From contig NZ_JARKPQ010000051.1 in the NCBI RefSeq assembly GCF_029975155.1, positions 1 to 64,000 on the forward strand: a stretch of DNA of 64,000 bases. Direction: 5' to 3'. Under the pieces are notes generated by a model. It worked only from the letters and a program-made list of their open reading frames with translations. It did no database searches and was not told where the DNA came from. The DNA is from Propionicimonas sp. GTDB lineage: Bacteria > Actinomycetota > Actinomycetes > Propionibacteriales > Propionibacteriaceae. The position numbers were made by a program, and so were the translations under genes. Shown here in pieces: positions 1 to 14,700 of the stretch. The number at the start of each line of letters is the position of its first letter. Position 1 is the first letter of the stretch.

Positions 1-623
1 CGCTCGAAGCCGAGCACCACCCCGAAGCCCAGCATCGCGACGCCTGCGGCGCCGTCCACGACCCGCGCGCCGCGGCGGCTGGCGAGGAAGCCGCGCAGCG
101 CGTGCGCGCAGAAGATCACGACGGTGAACCAGGCGATGCCCATGGCCGCGTGGATGCCGGCGAGCGTGGCGCCGATGGCCGCCGGAGGGTAGCCGGCGGG
201 CAGGAACAGCGGCAGCACGGTGACGTAGAAGACCGCCACCTTGGGGTTCAGCAGGTTGGTCAGCAGTCCCTTGACGAAGGCCTCGCCCGCCGTGTCGGGG
301 CTGCCGGTGGACTCGGCGACGTGCGCATCACCGCGGATCGCCGAGCGCAGGTAGCCGAAGGCGAGATAGGCGAGGAAGGCCACACCAGCCCACTTCAGCA
401 CCGTGTACGCAACCTGGGACGCCGCGAACAGCGCGCCCAGCCCGGTGGCCGCGGCCACACCCCAGACCAGCGTGCCCAGGCAGATGCCGGCGCCGGCGGC
501 GAAGGCCGTGCTGCGGCGGTCGCGGAGGGCCTGGCGCAGGACCAGCACGGTGTCCAGCCCGGGCGTGAGGGTGACCACCGCAGCGAGCAACGTGAAGCCG
601 ATGAGGGCCTGGGTGAGCGTCAC
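1..623 (-). CDS. LysE/RhtB-family exporter, 3' end outside window
   Basis: The complement reads from a GTG at 623 into a hydrophobic protein beginning MTLTQALIGFTLLAAVVTLT, followed by PGLDTVLVLRQAL, and stays open to position 1, so about 207 residues are seen and the C-terminus is missing. The N-terminal Pro-Gly turn and the internal NPKVAVFYVTVLPLF segment are typical of LysE/RhtB amino-acid and metabolite exporters (inner membrane, about six helices, proton-driven). Substrate cannot be told. The start is chosen because the first helix begins directly after it and homologues start the same way. No partner gene is visible inside the window. Family call is firm; substrate is open. Confidence 0.85.
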   Translation of the reverse strand, partial: MTLTQALIGFTLLAAVVTLTPGLDTVLVLRQALRDRRSTAFAAGAGICLGTLVWGVAAATGLGALFAASQVAYTVLKWAGVAFLAYLAFGYLRSAIRGDAHVAESTGSPDTAGEAFVKGLLTNLLNPKVAVFYVTVLPLFLPAGYPPAAIGATLAGIHAAMGIAWFTVVIFCAHALRGFLASRRGARVVDGAAGVAMLGFGVVLGFE

Positions 624-690
624 GCGCAGATGCTAGCCGCTTCCGCTGTCGTCACCACCTTGGCCTCTCGTTCCGGGGCCCGCGCGCTTT

Positions 691-860
691 GTCATCCCGG
701 ACTTGATCCTTGTCATCCCGGACTTGATCCGGGATCCCGCGACGTGTACTGCCAGCAGGTGCAGGGATCCCGGCGTTCGCCGGGATGACGGAAGAGCTGG
801 CCGGGATGGACGGAAGAGTTCGCCGGGATGACGGAAGAGCTCGCCGGGATGACGGAAGAG
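691..860. repeat. Composite palindromic repeat (family A) plus short tandem units
   Basis: Two copies of a TCATCCCGGACTTGATCC unit (about 692-731) are followed, after a short spacer, by the partner unit GGGATCCCGGCGTTCGCCGG ending in GATGA (about 764-788). The outer ends are inverted (TCATCCCGG and CCGGGATGA), so the whole resembles a small BIME/MITE-like element. From about 782 the motif CCGGGATG(A)CGGAAGAG recurs four times in tandem to 860. It lies between convergent-facing ends and encodes nothing obvious. Confidence 0.8.
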
Positions 861-866
861 GCGGCC

Positions 867-1853
867 TCAGAAGGTGGCTCGCACCGCGATCAGGTAGGCC
901 AGGTAGGCGAGGTAGATCGAGACGAAGATCGCGCCCTCGATCCGGGAGATGCTGCGTCCGGAGACGAACACGGGGACGCACAGCACCGCGACGCCGGCCA
1001 TCAGGGGGATGTCGACGGTGAGCAGGTCGGCGTCGACGGGCAGGTCGCCGGGGAGAGCGACGCAGGTGACGCCGAGGATGAACAGGATGTTGTAGATGCT
1101 CGACCCGATCAGGTTGCCCACCGCGACGTCACGTTCGTTGCGCACGGTGGCGACGAGCGTGGTCGCCAGTTCTGGCGCGGACGTGCCGATCGCCACGATG
1201 GTCAGCCCGATCAGCGCCTCGGAGATCCGCCAGGAGCGGGCGAGTTCCACGGCGCCGTCCACCATCAGGTCGGCGCCGTAGATCGTCAGGCCGATCGCCA
1301 CCACCAGCAACAGCCCGTAGCCGAGCCGCAGCCGGCCGACCCGCTCGGTCGGCACCGGCGCCTCCTCGAACGCCTCCGCGTACTGCTCGCGGGCCTGGCG
1401 GCCCTCCCGCCGGCTCTCCCGGACGAGCAGCACGGTGTATCCGACCGCACCGAGCAGCAGCACGAGGCCGTCCGAGGTGGTCAGGACGCCGTCGTCCCAG
1501 ACGAGCAGGGTCATCAGCGCCGCCGCGGCCACGATGGTCGGCAGTTCGAGCTTCAGGATCCGCAGGTGCAGGGGCACCGGACGCAGCAGCGCGGCCAGGC
1601 CGAGGATGAACAGCAGGTTGAGCACGTTGGTGCCCGCGATGTTGGCGACGGCGATCGCCGGAGCACCTTCCAGGCTGGCGGTGATCCCGACGGCCAGCTC
1701 CGGAGCGCTCGTGCCGATCGAGACGACGGTGAGGCCCAGGATCAACGGGCTGATCCCGACGGTCATGGCCAGTCGGGTGGTGCCGCGCACCACCAACTCC
1801 GCGCCCACCACCAGGATGGCAAGGCCAAGGACGAACGTGGCGGCGGCAGGCAT
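867..1853 (-). CDS. Calcium/sodium (CaCA-family) antiporter
   Basis: A 328-residue integral membrane protein with the two inverted alpha repeats of the CaCA superfamily: ISPLILGLTVVSIGTSAPE around residues 34-52 and IGLTIVAIGTSAPELATT around 210-230. The GTSAPE cores carry the acidic residue that binds cation. About ten hydrophobic helices, with a charged central cytoplasmic loop rich in Arg and Glu (ESRREGRQAREQYAEAFEE) between the halves, as in YrbG-type exchangers. It should exchange Ca2+ (or another cation) against Na+ or H+ at the membrane. ATG at 1853 is chosen because the first helix starts there; a TAGGCT -10 box lies upstream at 1895-1900. Ion specificity is inferred from family only. 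Confidence 0.9.
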   Translation of the reverse strand: MPAAATFVLGLAILVVGAELVVRGTTRLAMTVGISPLILGLTVVSIGTSAPELAVGITASLEGAPAIAVANIAGTNVLNLLFILGLAALLRPVPLHLRILKLELPTIVAAAALMTLLVWDDGVLTTSDGLVLLLGAVGYTVLLVRESRREGRQAREQYAEAFEEAPVPTERVGRLRLGYGLLLVVAIGLTIYGADLMVDGAVELARSWRISEALIGLTIVAIGTSAPELATTLVATVRNERDVAVGNLIGSSIYNILFILGVTCVALPGDLPVDADLLTVDIPLMAGVAVLCVPVFVSGRSISRIEGAIFVSIYLAYLAYLIAVRATF

Positions 1854-1894
1854 GATCAGGTCGGCGAGTTTCCCGGCGGCCCTGCCATGCGCAC

Positions 1895-1900
1895 AGCCTA
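1895..1900 (-). promoter_or_regulatory. Candidate -10 box for the CaCA antiporter
   Basis: On the minus strand this reads TAGGCT, a good actinobacterial -10 hexamer, about 40 nt before the ATG at 1853. No clear -35 is seen. It lies in the short gap between corA and the antiporter gene, so the antiporter probably has its own promoter. Confidence 0.45.
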
Positions 1901-1921
1901 GCGGTGGCACTGCGCCGGCGG

Positions 1922-2923
1922 TCAGATCCAGTCGACCTTGCGGAACAGGATGTACAGGCCCACCGTCCCCACCAGCATCAGCAGCACGCTCTGCCACAGC
2001 CCGAACGCGGCCATGTAGCCCGGATAGGGGATGTTCTGGCCGAACCAGCCGGTGACCGCCGTCGGCACCGCGATGATCGCCGCCCACGCCGCGAGCTTCT
2101 TCATCACCTCGTTCAGCCGGGCGTCCTGCAGCGACAGGTTGGTCTCGAAGACGCTGGAGACCATGTCGCGCAGGCTCTCCGTCCACTCCGCCGCCCGGAT
2201 CACGTGGTCGTAGAGGTCGTTGAAGTTGCCCTCCAGTTCGACCGAGAGCGGACGGTCGTGCTCGGCCCGGTAACGCATCACGGCGCTGACCACCTCGCGC
2301 ATCGGCAGCACGACGCGACGCAGCTGGACGAGGGCCTTGCGGACTCCGAACACCCGCTGCTGGATCACCCGGGTCTTGATCGAGGCGTCGAACAGCAGGT
2401 CCTCCAGCCCCTCCAGTTCGTCGTCCAGCTGCTCGACCGTGTCGAAATGCCCGTCCACCAGGTAGTCGAGCAGGCCATGGACGAGGGCGGCCACGCCGTG
2501 GGCGAGCAGGCCGGCGTCCTGCCAGTAGGCCAGCACCTCACCCATGTCCAGCCGCTGATCACCGCGGACGGTGATCAGCGCGTCCGGCAGCACGAAGGCG
2601 GAGACCGGGATGGTGTCCAGCCGCATCACGCCGTCCGAGCGGGTGAAGGACGTGGCCGCGCAGGTGATGAACGTGTGGGTCGCGTGCCGGGTGGCCTTGG
2701 GGCGCTCGTGCCTGCCGGTGGCGTCCTCGACGGCGAACGGATCCAGGTGGAGTTCAGAGGCCAGTTCGTCGAGCAACTCCTGTCCCGGCTCGACGAGGTC
2801 GAACCACACCAGGACGTCGGGCTCGGCGAGCCAGCGGTCCAGTTCCGCGAGCGGGAAGTCCGCCGCGACTTCGACGCCGGCGCGCCAGGCCCGGCCCGAA
2901 CAGGTGCTCACGATCCCCAGCAT
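1922..2923 (-). CDS. corA: CorA-family Mg2+/divalent cation channel
   Basis: A 333-residue CorA-like protein: an acidic cytoplasmic funnel domain (residues 1 to about 270, with long charged helices, for example LDYLVDGHFDTVEQLDDELE) and two C-terminal membrane helices. The loop between them reads WFGQNIPYPG (about 293-302) where most CorA proteins have YGMN; GQN is a variant I associate with actinobacterial members. It should form a pentameric Mg2+ (or Co2+/Ni2+) influx channel. The start at ATG 2923 gives a normal family length. It is divergent from the LamB/YcsF-like gene at 3008. Confidence 0.9.
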   Translation of the reverse strand: MLGIVSTCSGRAWRAGVEVAADFPLAELDRWLAEPDVLVWFDLVEPGQELLDELASELHLDPFAVEDATGRHERPKATRHATHTFITCAATSFTRSDGVMRLDTIPVSAFVLPDALITVRGDQRLDMGEVLAYWQDAGLLAHGVAALVHGLLDYLVDGHFDTVEQLDDELEGLEDLLFDASIKTRVIQQRVFGVRKALVQLRRVVLPMREVVSAVMRYRAEHDRPLSVELEGNFNDLYDHVIRAAEWTESLRDMVSSVFETNLSLQDARLNEVMKKLAAWAAIIAVPTAVTGWFGQNIPYPGYMAAFGLWQSVLLMLVGTVGLYILFRKVDWI

Positions 2924-2993
2924 GGCACCGCGCGAAGGTGTACGAGGTACGCCGCGCGACGTGAACTCTCCGCCACGGGGCGTCGGAAGAGGG

Positions 2994-2999
2994 TAGATT
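2994..2999 (+). promoter_or_regulatory. -10 box for a leaderless mRNA (gene at 3008)
   Basis: TAGATT lies 8 nt before the GTG start at 3008, so transcription would begin at or next to the start codon. There is no Shine-Dalgarno sequence in the gap, which supports leaderless translation. Confidence 0.55.
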
Positions 3000-3007
3000 C
3001 TCGGCTT

Positions 3008-3760
3008 GTGGAGATCGACCTGACCGCTGAAGTCGGGCACGGTCTGGGCGAAGCGGCGATCGCCGCGGACAATGCGCTCTGGCCCCTGATCAGTACCGCA
3101 CTCGTGCCCTGCGGAGTCCACGCCGGCGACCCCACGTCCATCCTGCGGGCGTGCAGCGAAGCCGAAGCGCGGGAGGTCTCGCTCGGTGCCGCGGTCGGCT
3201 ACGCGGACCGGATGGGCGGCGGCGAGCGGTTCGTCGACTACGACCCGGACGACCTGGCCGCCGCGATCATCTACCAGCTCGGCGCCCTGGACGGCCTGGC
3301 GCTCGCCGAGCAGGCGCGGGTCACCCGTGTCCGGCCGAGCGGGGCACTGTTCGAGGCCGCGCGCACCGACCGCAATCACGCATGGGCGCTGGTGAACGCC
3401 GTCCTGGACTACGACCCCTCTCTGACGATCATCGGGCTGCCCGAGTCGCGGCTGCTGCAGACCGCTGAGCGCAACGGACTCTCGGTGGCCAGGGAGTTCC
3501 AGCCCCACCGGCTGCAGAACGCGAACGGGTCCCTCGGTGCCGTGGTCACCGATCCGGAGACCGTGGCCCGCCGCGCCGTGGACGCGGTCGCGTCCGGCGG
3601 CTACGACTGCGTGCGCCTGCCCTGGCACACCCAGGCCGAACGCGACTGCGCGCGAGCCGTCCGCGTGGCCCTGGTCGAGGCCGGTCACGTGATCGCGTCC
3701 CCGCAGGCGCCGGCCCAGCCCGAGTTGCCCGTCCACCTGGCCGTCGCCGGACGGGTCTGA
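3008..3760 (+). CDS. LamB/YcsF (PxpA)-like protein with altered motifs
   Basis: A 250-residue protein that aligns by eye with 5-oxoprolinase subunit A (PxpA, LamB/YcsF family): N-terminal VEIDLTAEVGHGLGE, then VPCGVHAGDP (residues about 37-46), GYADRM and VRPSGALFEA. In PxpA these are normally DLNADLGEGFG, NIACGFHAGDP, GAHPGYPD and KPHGALY. The His of the KPHGALY block is Ser here, the His of GAHP is gone, and NADLGE is TAEVGH, so hydrolysis of 5-oxoproline is doubtful. No pxpB or pxpC partner lies beside it. The GTG start is set by a -10 box eight bases upstream. It could be a non-enzymatic or re-purposed paralogue. Confidence 0.75.
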   Translation: MEIDLTAEVGHGLGEAAIAADNALWPLISTALVPCGVHAGDPTSILRACSEAEAREVSLGAAVGYADRMGGGERFVDYDPDDLAAAIIYQLGALDGLALAEQARVTRVRPSGALFEAARTDRNHAWALVNAVLDYDPSLTIIGLPESRLLQTAERNGLSVAREFQPHRLQNANGSLGAVVTDPETVARRAVDAVASGGYDCVRLPWHTQAERDCARAVRVALVEAGHVIASPQAPAQPELPVHLAVAGRV

Positions 3761-3767
3761 CGGCCAC

Positions 3768-3833
3768 AGAAGCTGCCGAAACTCACTCACGCTGCCGAAG
3801 GTTCGGCAGCCTCGGCGAGTTTCGGCAGCTTCT
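3768..3833. terminator. Nested perfect palindrome after the PxpA-like gene; rest of the 3761-4071 gap is non-coding
   Basis: Outer arms 3768-3784 and 3817-3833 are a perfect 17-bp inverted repeat; inside, 3791-3799 and 3802-3810 form a second 9-bp hairpin. The nonamer GCTGCCGAA (or its complement) occurs four times. Placed seven bases after the stop of the upstream gene, it is probably a transcription terminator built from a repeat; no U-tract follows. The remaining 240 bases to the carboxylase start show no open gene; a TATCTT at 3931-3936 is a weak -10 candidate. Confidence 0.6.
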
Positions 3834-4071
3834 GACTGGGGCGGGAGCGGACGGGTGGGGCCGCGGCCGCTGGGGGGCGCGGGGTGGGCGCCGAGCCGGG
3901 TTTGTGGGAAACCTACAACGAAACCTGGTCTATCTTGGTTCCGAGGGCGTGGAACTTGGCGAGTTCGTCCAGTTGTGTCAGTGTCGACTCGCACTGCGAC
4001 GCCCGGCGTGGCAGATTGCCGACGGACCTGCCGGCAGGCGGGTCCGGTGACTGCCCGCGACAGGAGGCCCC

Positions 4072-9576
<5,505 letters not shown>

Positions 9577-9586
9577 CCCCACACGT

Positions 9587-9712
9587 CATCTCGGCGAACG
9601 CCGGGATCCCCTCACCGCTGTCGCGACGCCACCCACGGGATCCCGGGTCAAGCCCGGGATGACCAAGGGGTCAAGCCCGGGACGACCAAGGGGTCAAGCC
9701 CGGGATGACGAG
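9587..9712. repeat. Family A repeat cluster (three CAAGCCCGGGATGACC units)
   Basis: After the carboxylase stop, TCATCTCGGCGAACGCCGGG is followed by three near-identical GGGTCAAGCCCGGGATGACC units (about 9645-9712). It is the reverse arrangement of the 691-790 element. The next stretch, 9736-9790, holds a family D element (CCTGAGGAGCGCACG ... CGTCACGAAGGGCC). No gene is seen here. Confidence 0.75.
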
Positions 9713-9834
9713 AACGCCTGCCCCCTGACCGATCCCTGAGGAGCGCACGCCTGAGCTTGCGAAGGCCCGCGCGTCACGAAGGGCCGCGTCGAGCCTGTCA
9801 TGACAGACCGGCCGCCGGCGACGACCAGCGCGGC

Positions 9835-9840
9835 TAGACT
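9835..9840 (+). promoter_or_regulatory. -10 box upstream of the biotin carboxylase gene
   Basis: TAGACT sits 28 bases before the ATG at 9869, which puts the mRNA 5' end near 9847 and leaves room for the GAGGAGG ribosome site at 9857-9863. No convincing -35 hexamer is seen. Confidence 0.5.
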
Positions 9841-9868
9841 CCGCAACGAGTGCCCCGAGGAGGAGTCG

Positions 9869-11629
9869 ATGCCGATCACCAAGGTGTTGGTGGCCAACCG
9901 TGGCGAGATCGCGGTCCGGGTGATCCGGGCAGCGCGGGACGCAGGGCTCGCCAGCGTCGCCGTCTACGCCGACCCGGACGCGGACTCGCTGTTCGTGAAG
10001 CTCGCGGACGAGGCGTTCGCCCTCAACGGGCTGACCCCGGCCGACACCTACCTCGACGTGGCGAAGATCCTCGCCGTCGCGGCCCGCTCGGGCGCGGACG
10101 CCGTCCACCCCGGCTACGGGTTCCTCGCCGAGAACGCGGGCTTCGCCCAGGCGGTGCTCGACGCCGGCCTGACCTGGATCGGTCCGCCGCCGGCGGCCAT
10201 CGAGGCCCTCGGCGACAAGGTGCAGGCCCGGCACATCGCGGCGAAGGTGGGCGCGCCGCTGGTGCCCGGCACGTCCGATCCGGTGGCGGATGCCGCCGAG
10301 GTGCTCGCGTTCGCCGAGCAGCACGGGCTGCCGATCGCGATCAAGGCGGCGTACGGGGGTGGTGGCCGTGGCCTGAAGGTGGCGCGGACGCTGGCCGAGG
10401 TGCCGGAACTGTTCGAGTCGGCCACCCGCGAAGCCGTGACGGCGTTCGGCCGCGGGGAGTGCTTCGTGGAGCGCTATCTGGACCGTCCGCGGCATGTGGA
10501 GACGCAGTGCCTCGCCGACGCGCACGGCAACGTCGTGGTGGTCTCGACCAGGGACTGCTCGCTGCAGCGCAGGCACCAGAAGCTGGTCGAGGAGGCTCCG
10601 GCGCCGTTCCTGACCGAGGAGCAGCGGGCGCGGTTGTACGACTCGTCCAAGGCGATCCTGAGAGAGGCCGGTTACGTGGGCGCGGGGACGTGCGAGTTCC
10701 TCGTCGGCCAGGACGGCACGATCTCGTTCCTCGAAGTGAACACGCGGTTGCAGGTGGAGCACCCGGTGTCCGAGGAGGTCACCGGGCTGGACCTGGTGCG
10801 GGAGATGTTCCGGATCGCGGACGGCGAGAAGCTGGGCTACGGCGATCCGTCCGCGCGCGGGCACTCCATCGAGTTCCGGATCAACGCGGAGGACCCGGGC
10901 CGCTCGTTCATGCCGGCACCGGGCACGTTGACGGCGTGGCAGCCGCCGTCCGGACCGGGGGTCCGGGTGGACTCCGGCTACCTCGCGGGCATGGCCGTGC
11001 CGGGATCGTTCGACTCGCTGGTGGCGAAGATCATCGTGACGGGGGCGGATCGGGGCCAGGCGATCCAGCGGTCGCGGCGCGCGCTGGCGGAGACGGTACT
11101 GGAGGGGATGCCGTCGGTGATCCCGTTCCACAAGGCGGTGTTGGAGGACCCGGCGTACGTCGCCGCGGACGGCGAGTTCGGCGTCCACACCCGCTGGATC
11201 GAGACGGAGTTCAACGCGCCGATCGAGCCGTACGTCGGCACGATGGGCGAGACCGAGCCGACAGAGAGCAACACCTATGTCGTCGAGGTGAACGGACGCC
11301 GCCTCGAGGTGCGACTGCCCAGTTCGCTGGCGGCGCCGGTCGTGAAACCGGCAACGGCCAAGCGGCCCACGCGCCGCAGCACCGGGGGCGCCCGGGCGAA
11401 GGCACCGTCGTCGAACGAACTCACCGCGCCGATGCAGGGCACGATCGTGAAGGTGTCGGTCGCCGACGGCGACGAGGTCGCCGAAGGCGATCTGGTGGTC
11501 GTCCTGGAAGCCATGAAGATGGAACAGCCGATCACCGCCCACCGCTCCGGCGTCGTCGCCCGCATCGCCGCCGCCGTCGGCGACGCCGTCACCTCCGGAC
11601 AGGTGCTCCTGGAGATCGTCGACCCCTGA
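9869..11629 (+). CDS. Acetyl-/propionyl-CoA carboxylase alpha chain (biotin carboxylase + BCCP)
   Basis: A 586-residue alpha subunit: [20 protein letters not shown] at the N-terminus, [10 protein letters not shown] near residue 80, ATP-grasp loop [13 protein letters not shown] near 163, [15 protein letters not shown] near 288, and a C-terminal biotinyl domain [12 protein letters not shown] with biotinyl Lys at 550. A basic Ala/Pro/Lys linker (about 480-515) joins the two. In actinobacteria such AccA-type chains carboxylate the biotin for several beta subunits; no separate beta chain lies in this window. ATG 9869 follows a strong GAGGAGG. Its position just after the single-chain carboxylase suggests a shared metabolic theme, but it has its own promoter. 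Confidence 0.93.
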   Translation: MPITKVLVANRGEIAVRVIRAARDAGLASVAVYADPDADSLFVKLADEAFALNGLTPADTYLDVAKILAVAARSGADAVHPGYGFLAENAGFAQAVLDAGLTWIGPPPAAIEALGDKVQARHIAAKVGAPLVPGTSDPVADAAEVLAFAEQHGLPIAIKAAYGGGGRGLKVARTLAEVPELFESATREAVTAFGRGECFVERYLDRPRHVETQCLADAHGNVVVVSTRDCSLQRRHQKLVEEAPAPFLTEEQRARLYDSSKAILREAGYVGAGTCEFLVGQDGTISFLEVNTRLQVEHPVSEEVTGLDLVREMFRIADGEKLGYGDPSARGHSIEFRINAEDPGRSFMPAPGTLTAWQPPSGPGVRVDSGYLAGMAVPGSFDSLVAKIIVTGADRGQAIQRSRRALAETVLEGMPSVIPFHKAVLEDPAYVAADGEFGVHTRWIETEFNAPIEPYVGTMGETEPTESNTYVVEVNGRRLEVRLPSSLAAPVVKPATAKRPTRRSTGGARAKAPSSNELTAPMQGTIVKVSVADGDEVAEGDLVVVLEAMKMEQPITAHRSGVVARIAAAVGDAVTSGQVLLEIVDP

Positions 11630-11647
11630 GCCCGCATCCACCGATCG

Positions 11648-11695
11648 AGCGCGTCTCGACAAGCTCGGCGAACGGTCTCGGTGGATCAGGGCTGA
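11648..11695. repeat. Family B repeat (TCTCGACAAGCTCGG)
   Basis: GCGCGTCTCGACAAGCTCGG followed by CGAACGGTCTCGGTGG is a single copy of the dispersed element whose other strand reads GAGCTTGTCGAGAC. It fills the gap between the convergent ends of the biotin carboxylase gene and the surface protein gene and may help terminate both. Confidence 0.6.
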
Positions 11696-11703
11696 GCCCC
11701 GGG

Positions 11704-14700
11704 TCAGCTCCGCGGTGCCGGTGCTCGGGACGTCCGGTCGCGGCGCTTCCTGCCGACGAGCAGGAGCAGACCGCCCGCGCCCAGCGCGACCAGACCGCTG
11801 GCCGCGAGGAGCGGGAGTCCCGGGCTCACGCCGGTGGTGGCGAGATCGCCACCCGGTGAGGTGGCGTCCGCCGTGATCGTCAGGTCCGCACTCGCCGTGT
11901 TGTTCGCCGCGTCCGGATCCGGCGTGGACGCGGTCGCGCTGGCCGTGTTGGTGACCGCGCCGTCGCCGGCATCGAGGGCAACCGCCGCCATGACCATCGC
12001 CGTGCGGATCTCGCCCCGAGCCAGCGTCGGGTAGCTGCAGGTGACCTGCTGCCCGGTGATCGCACAGTCTCCGCCACTGACCGCCGTGGGCGTCAGGAGG
12101 TCGGGGAAGGTGTCGGACAGCACCACGTCGGCGGCCGTCGACGGCCCGGTGTTGACGACGCTGAGGAAGAAGATCGCCGTCCGTCCGGCCCGGACCTCGG
12201 TGAACAGCGCGGTCTTGACGGTCACGACATCGGCGGCGACGACAACCTGCGCGGTGACGGTGCCAGTGTTGTTGCCCGGGTCGGGGTCGGGGGTCGCACT
12301 GGTGGCGACCGCGCTGTTGACCACCTCACCGGACGCGGAGGAATCGACGGTCACGTGCACCACGATCACCCAGGTGGCGTCCACGGCCAGGCTCGCCCGT
12401 TGGCAGGTGACGGTGTCACCGAAGGTGTTGCACGTACCGCCCGCCGGCATCACCGAGTCGATCGAGAGGCCCGCGGGAATGGCGTCGGTCACCTGCACCC
12501 CGGCCGCCGCCGACGGCCCGTCGTTCCGCACGCGGAGCACGTAGGTCGCGTGGCCTCCCGCCACGAGCACCCCGGGCAGGACGGCCTTGGCCGTCACGAG
12601 ATCGGCGGACCCGGTGACTTCGGTCGCCGCGACGGCCGGCAGCCCGGTCGTGGCCCCGAGCGTGGCCGAGGAGACCTGCGCCCGGTTGACCAGCGTGGTG
12701 CCGGCCGGGGTCTCCGGATCCACGGCGACCGTGATGGCGAACGTGGCGGACTCCTCGGGCGCGAGCGCGCCGATCCGGCACACCACCAGCGCGGTGGCCT
12801 CGGCCTGTGCTGCGCAGGTGACGCCGGTGCCGCCACCCGAGACGAAGCTGGTACCGGCCGGCAGGCGGTCCACGACGACGGTCGCCGCGGCCACGGACGG
12901 GCCGGCGTTGGTGACGCCCAGGGAGTACGTGAGCCGCTCCCCCGCCACGACCGTCGCCGGCGCGGTCTTGGTGATCGTGAGGTCGGCCCGGGTGGCGACC
13001 GGGACCACGGCCACGGCGGTGTTGTTCGACGTGGTCGGGTCGTCGGGCGCGGTGACCATGGCCACGTTTCGCAGCGTGCCGCGGGGGGTGGCCGGGTCGA
13101 GCGTGCCCGTCACGGTGACCGTCCACTCGGCGTCAGGGGCCAGGTCGTCCAGCGTGCAGTGCAGGTTGTTCGACAGACCCGAGTCGCAGGTTCCGGTCGA
13201 TGCCGCGACCGCGGTCACCCGGACGGCCGCCGGGACCGCGTCGGTGAGCACCAGGTCGGTCGCCGGCCCCGGACCGGCGTTGCGGGCGGTGAGGGTGAAC
13301 GTCACCGCGCTGCCGGCCATAACGGGCGAGGGGGCGGCGGTCTTCGCCAGCGTGACGTCGGCGGCCGCGGTCACGTTCAGCTGGTGGGTGGCCTCGTCGT
13401 TGTCGGGCGCCGGGTCGTCGCCGTCGTGGCTGACCCGGGCGGTATTGGCCAGTTGGCCGCCGGGAAAGTCGTCGGCCACCGTCGCGGTGATCTGCAGCTG
13501 CACCGAGTTCCCCGCCGCGACCGTGCCCAGCTGGAACCGCACGGTGTCGTCCGCCGCGCCACAGGAACCCTGCGGGGTGGTGCAGGAGTCGTAGGTCAGG
13601 CCGTCCGGCAACTCGTCGGCGACCTCCGCCCCGAGCGCGTCGGACGGCCCGTGGTTGGTGACCAGGAGGGTGTAGGTGACCTCGTCACCGTTCGTCACGG
13701 ACGCCGGCGCGCCGGTCTTGGCGATCGCGAGGTCGGCGGAGTTCCCCGCGGTGAAGGTCGTCGTCGAGGTGTTGTTGTCGGGGTCCGGATCATCGGTCGA
13801 GCTGGCCACGGTCGCGGTGTTGCCCACCGCGCCGGACGCCGAGGGCGCGAGGATCGCGTCGACGCTGACCGTGACGACTCCGCCGGCCGGAACGGTCCCG
13901 AAGTCGCAGGCGACGCTGCGGCCGGTGAGCGAGCAGCTGCCAACGTCGGTACCCACGGACGCGCCGGTCAGGCTGGCCGGGAGTTCGTCGGCGAGCGTCG
14001 CACCTTCGGCCGCAGCCGGCCCGGCGTTGCGAACCTCGATGGTGTAGGCGACCGGCTCGCCGGCGACCGGATCATCCGGGGTCGCGGACTTGGTGACGGC
14101 GAGGTCCGCTGCCGCCGCTTCGACCTCCACGCGCGCGGAGGCGGTGTTGTTGGAGGGGTCGGAGTCGATGGTGGTGCTGGTCACCGCGCCGGCGTTGACC
14201 AGTTCCGTCCCGGTGAAGGACGGGTCGACCGTCGCCTCGACCGTGGCGGTGAAGGTCTGGCCGCTGCCCAGCGAGGAGCGCGAGCAGGACACGTCCGACC
14301 CGTTGACCTCGCAGTCGGCGGACGGATCCACGGTGGCGTCCACCAGCCCGACCGGCAGTGTGTCCGACAGTTCGACGCCGGAGGCGGTCGTCGGACCGGC
14401 GTTGGTCACGGTGAGGGTGTAGGTCACGGTGTCCCCGGGAGCAACGGTGGACGGGCTGGCCGACGTGGCCAGCCGCACGTCCGCTGCCGGCCCGGCCGCC
14501 ACCTCGCCGACGACATGGTTGTTGTCCCCGTCCGCATCGCTGGAGCCGGTGGTCACGTCTGCGACGCTGACCGCGGAGTCGCCGCTGACCACGGTCACCG
14601 TCAGGGTGATGGTGACCGTGGCACCGGCCGCGACGGTACCGATCTGGCAGTTGTAGGTGGAGGTCAGGTGCGTGCAGGTGCCGCTGCTGGTCGTGAGCGA

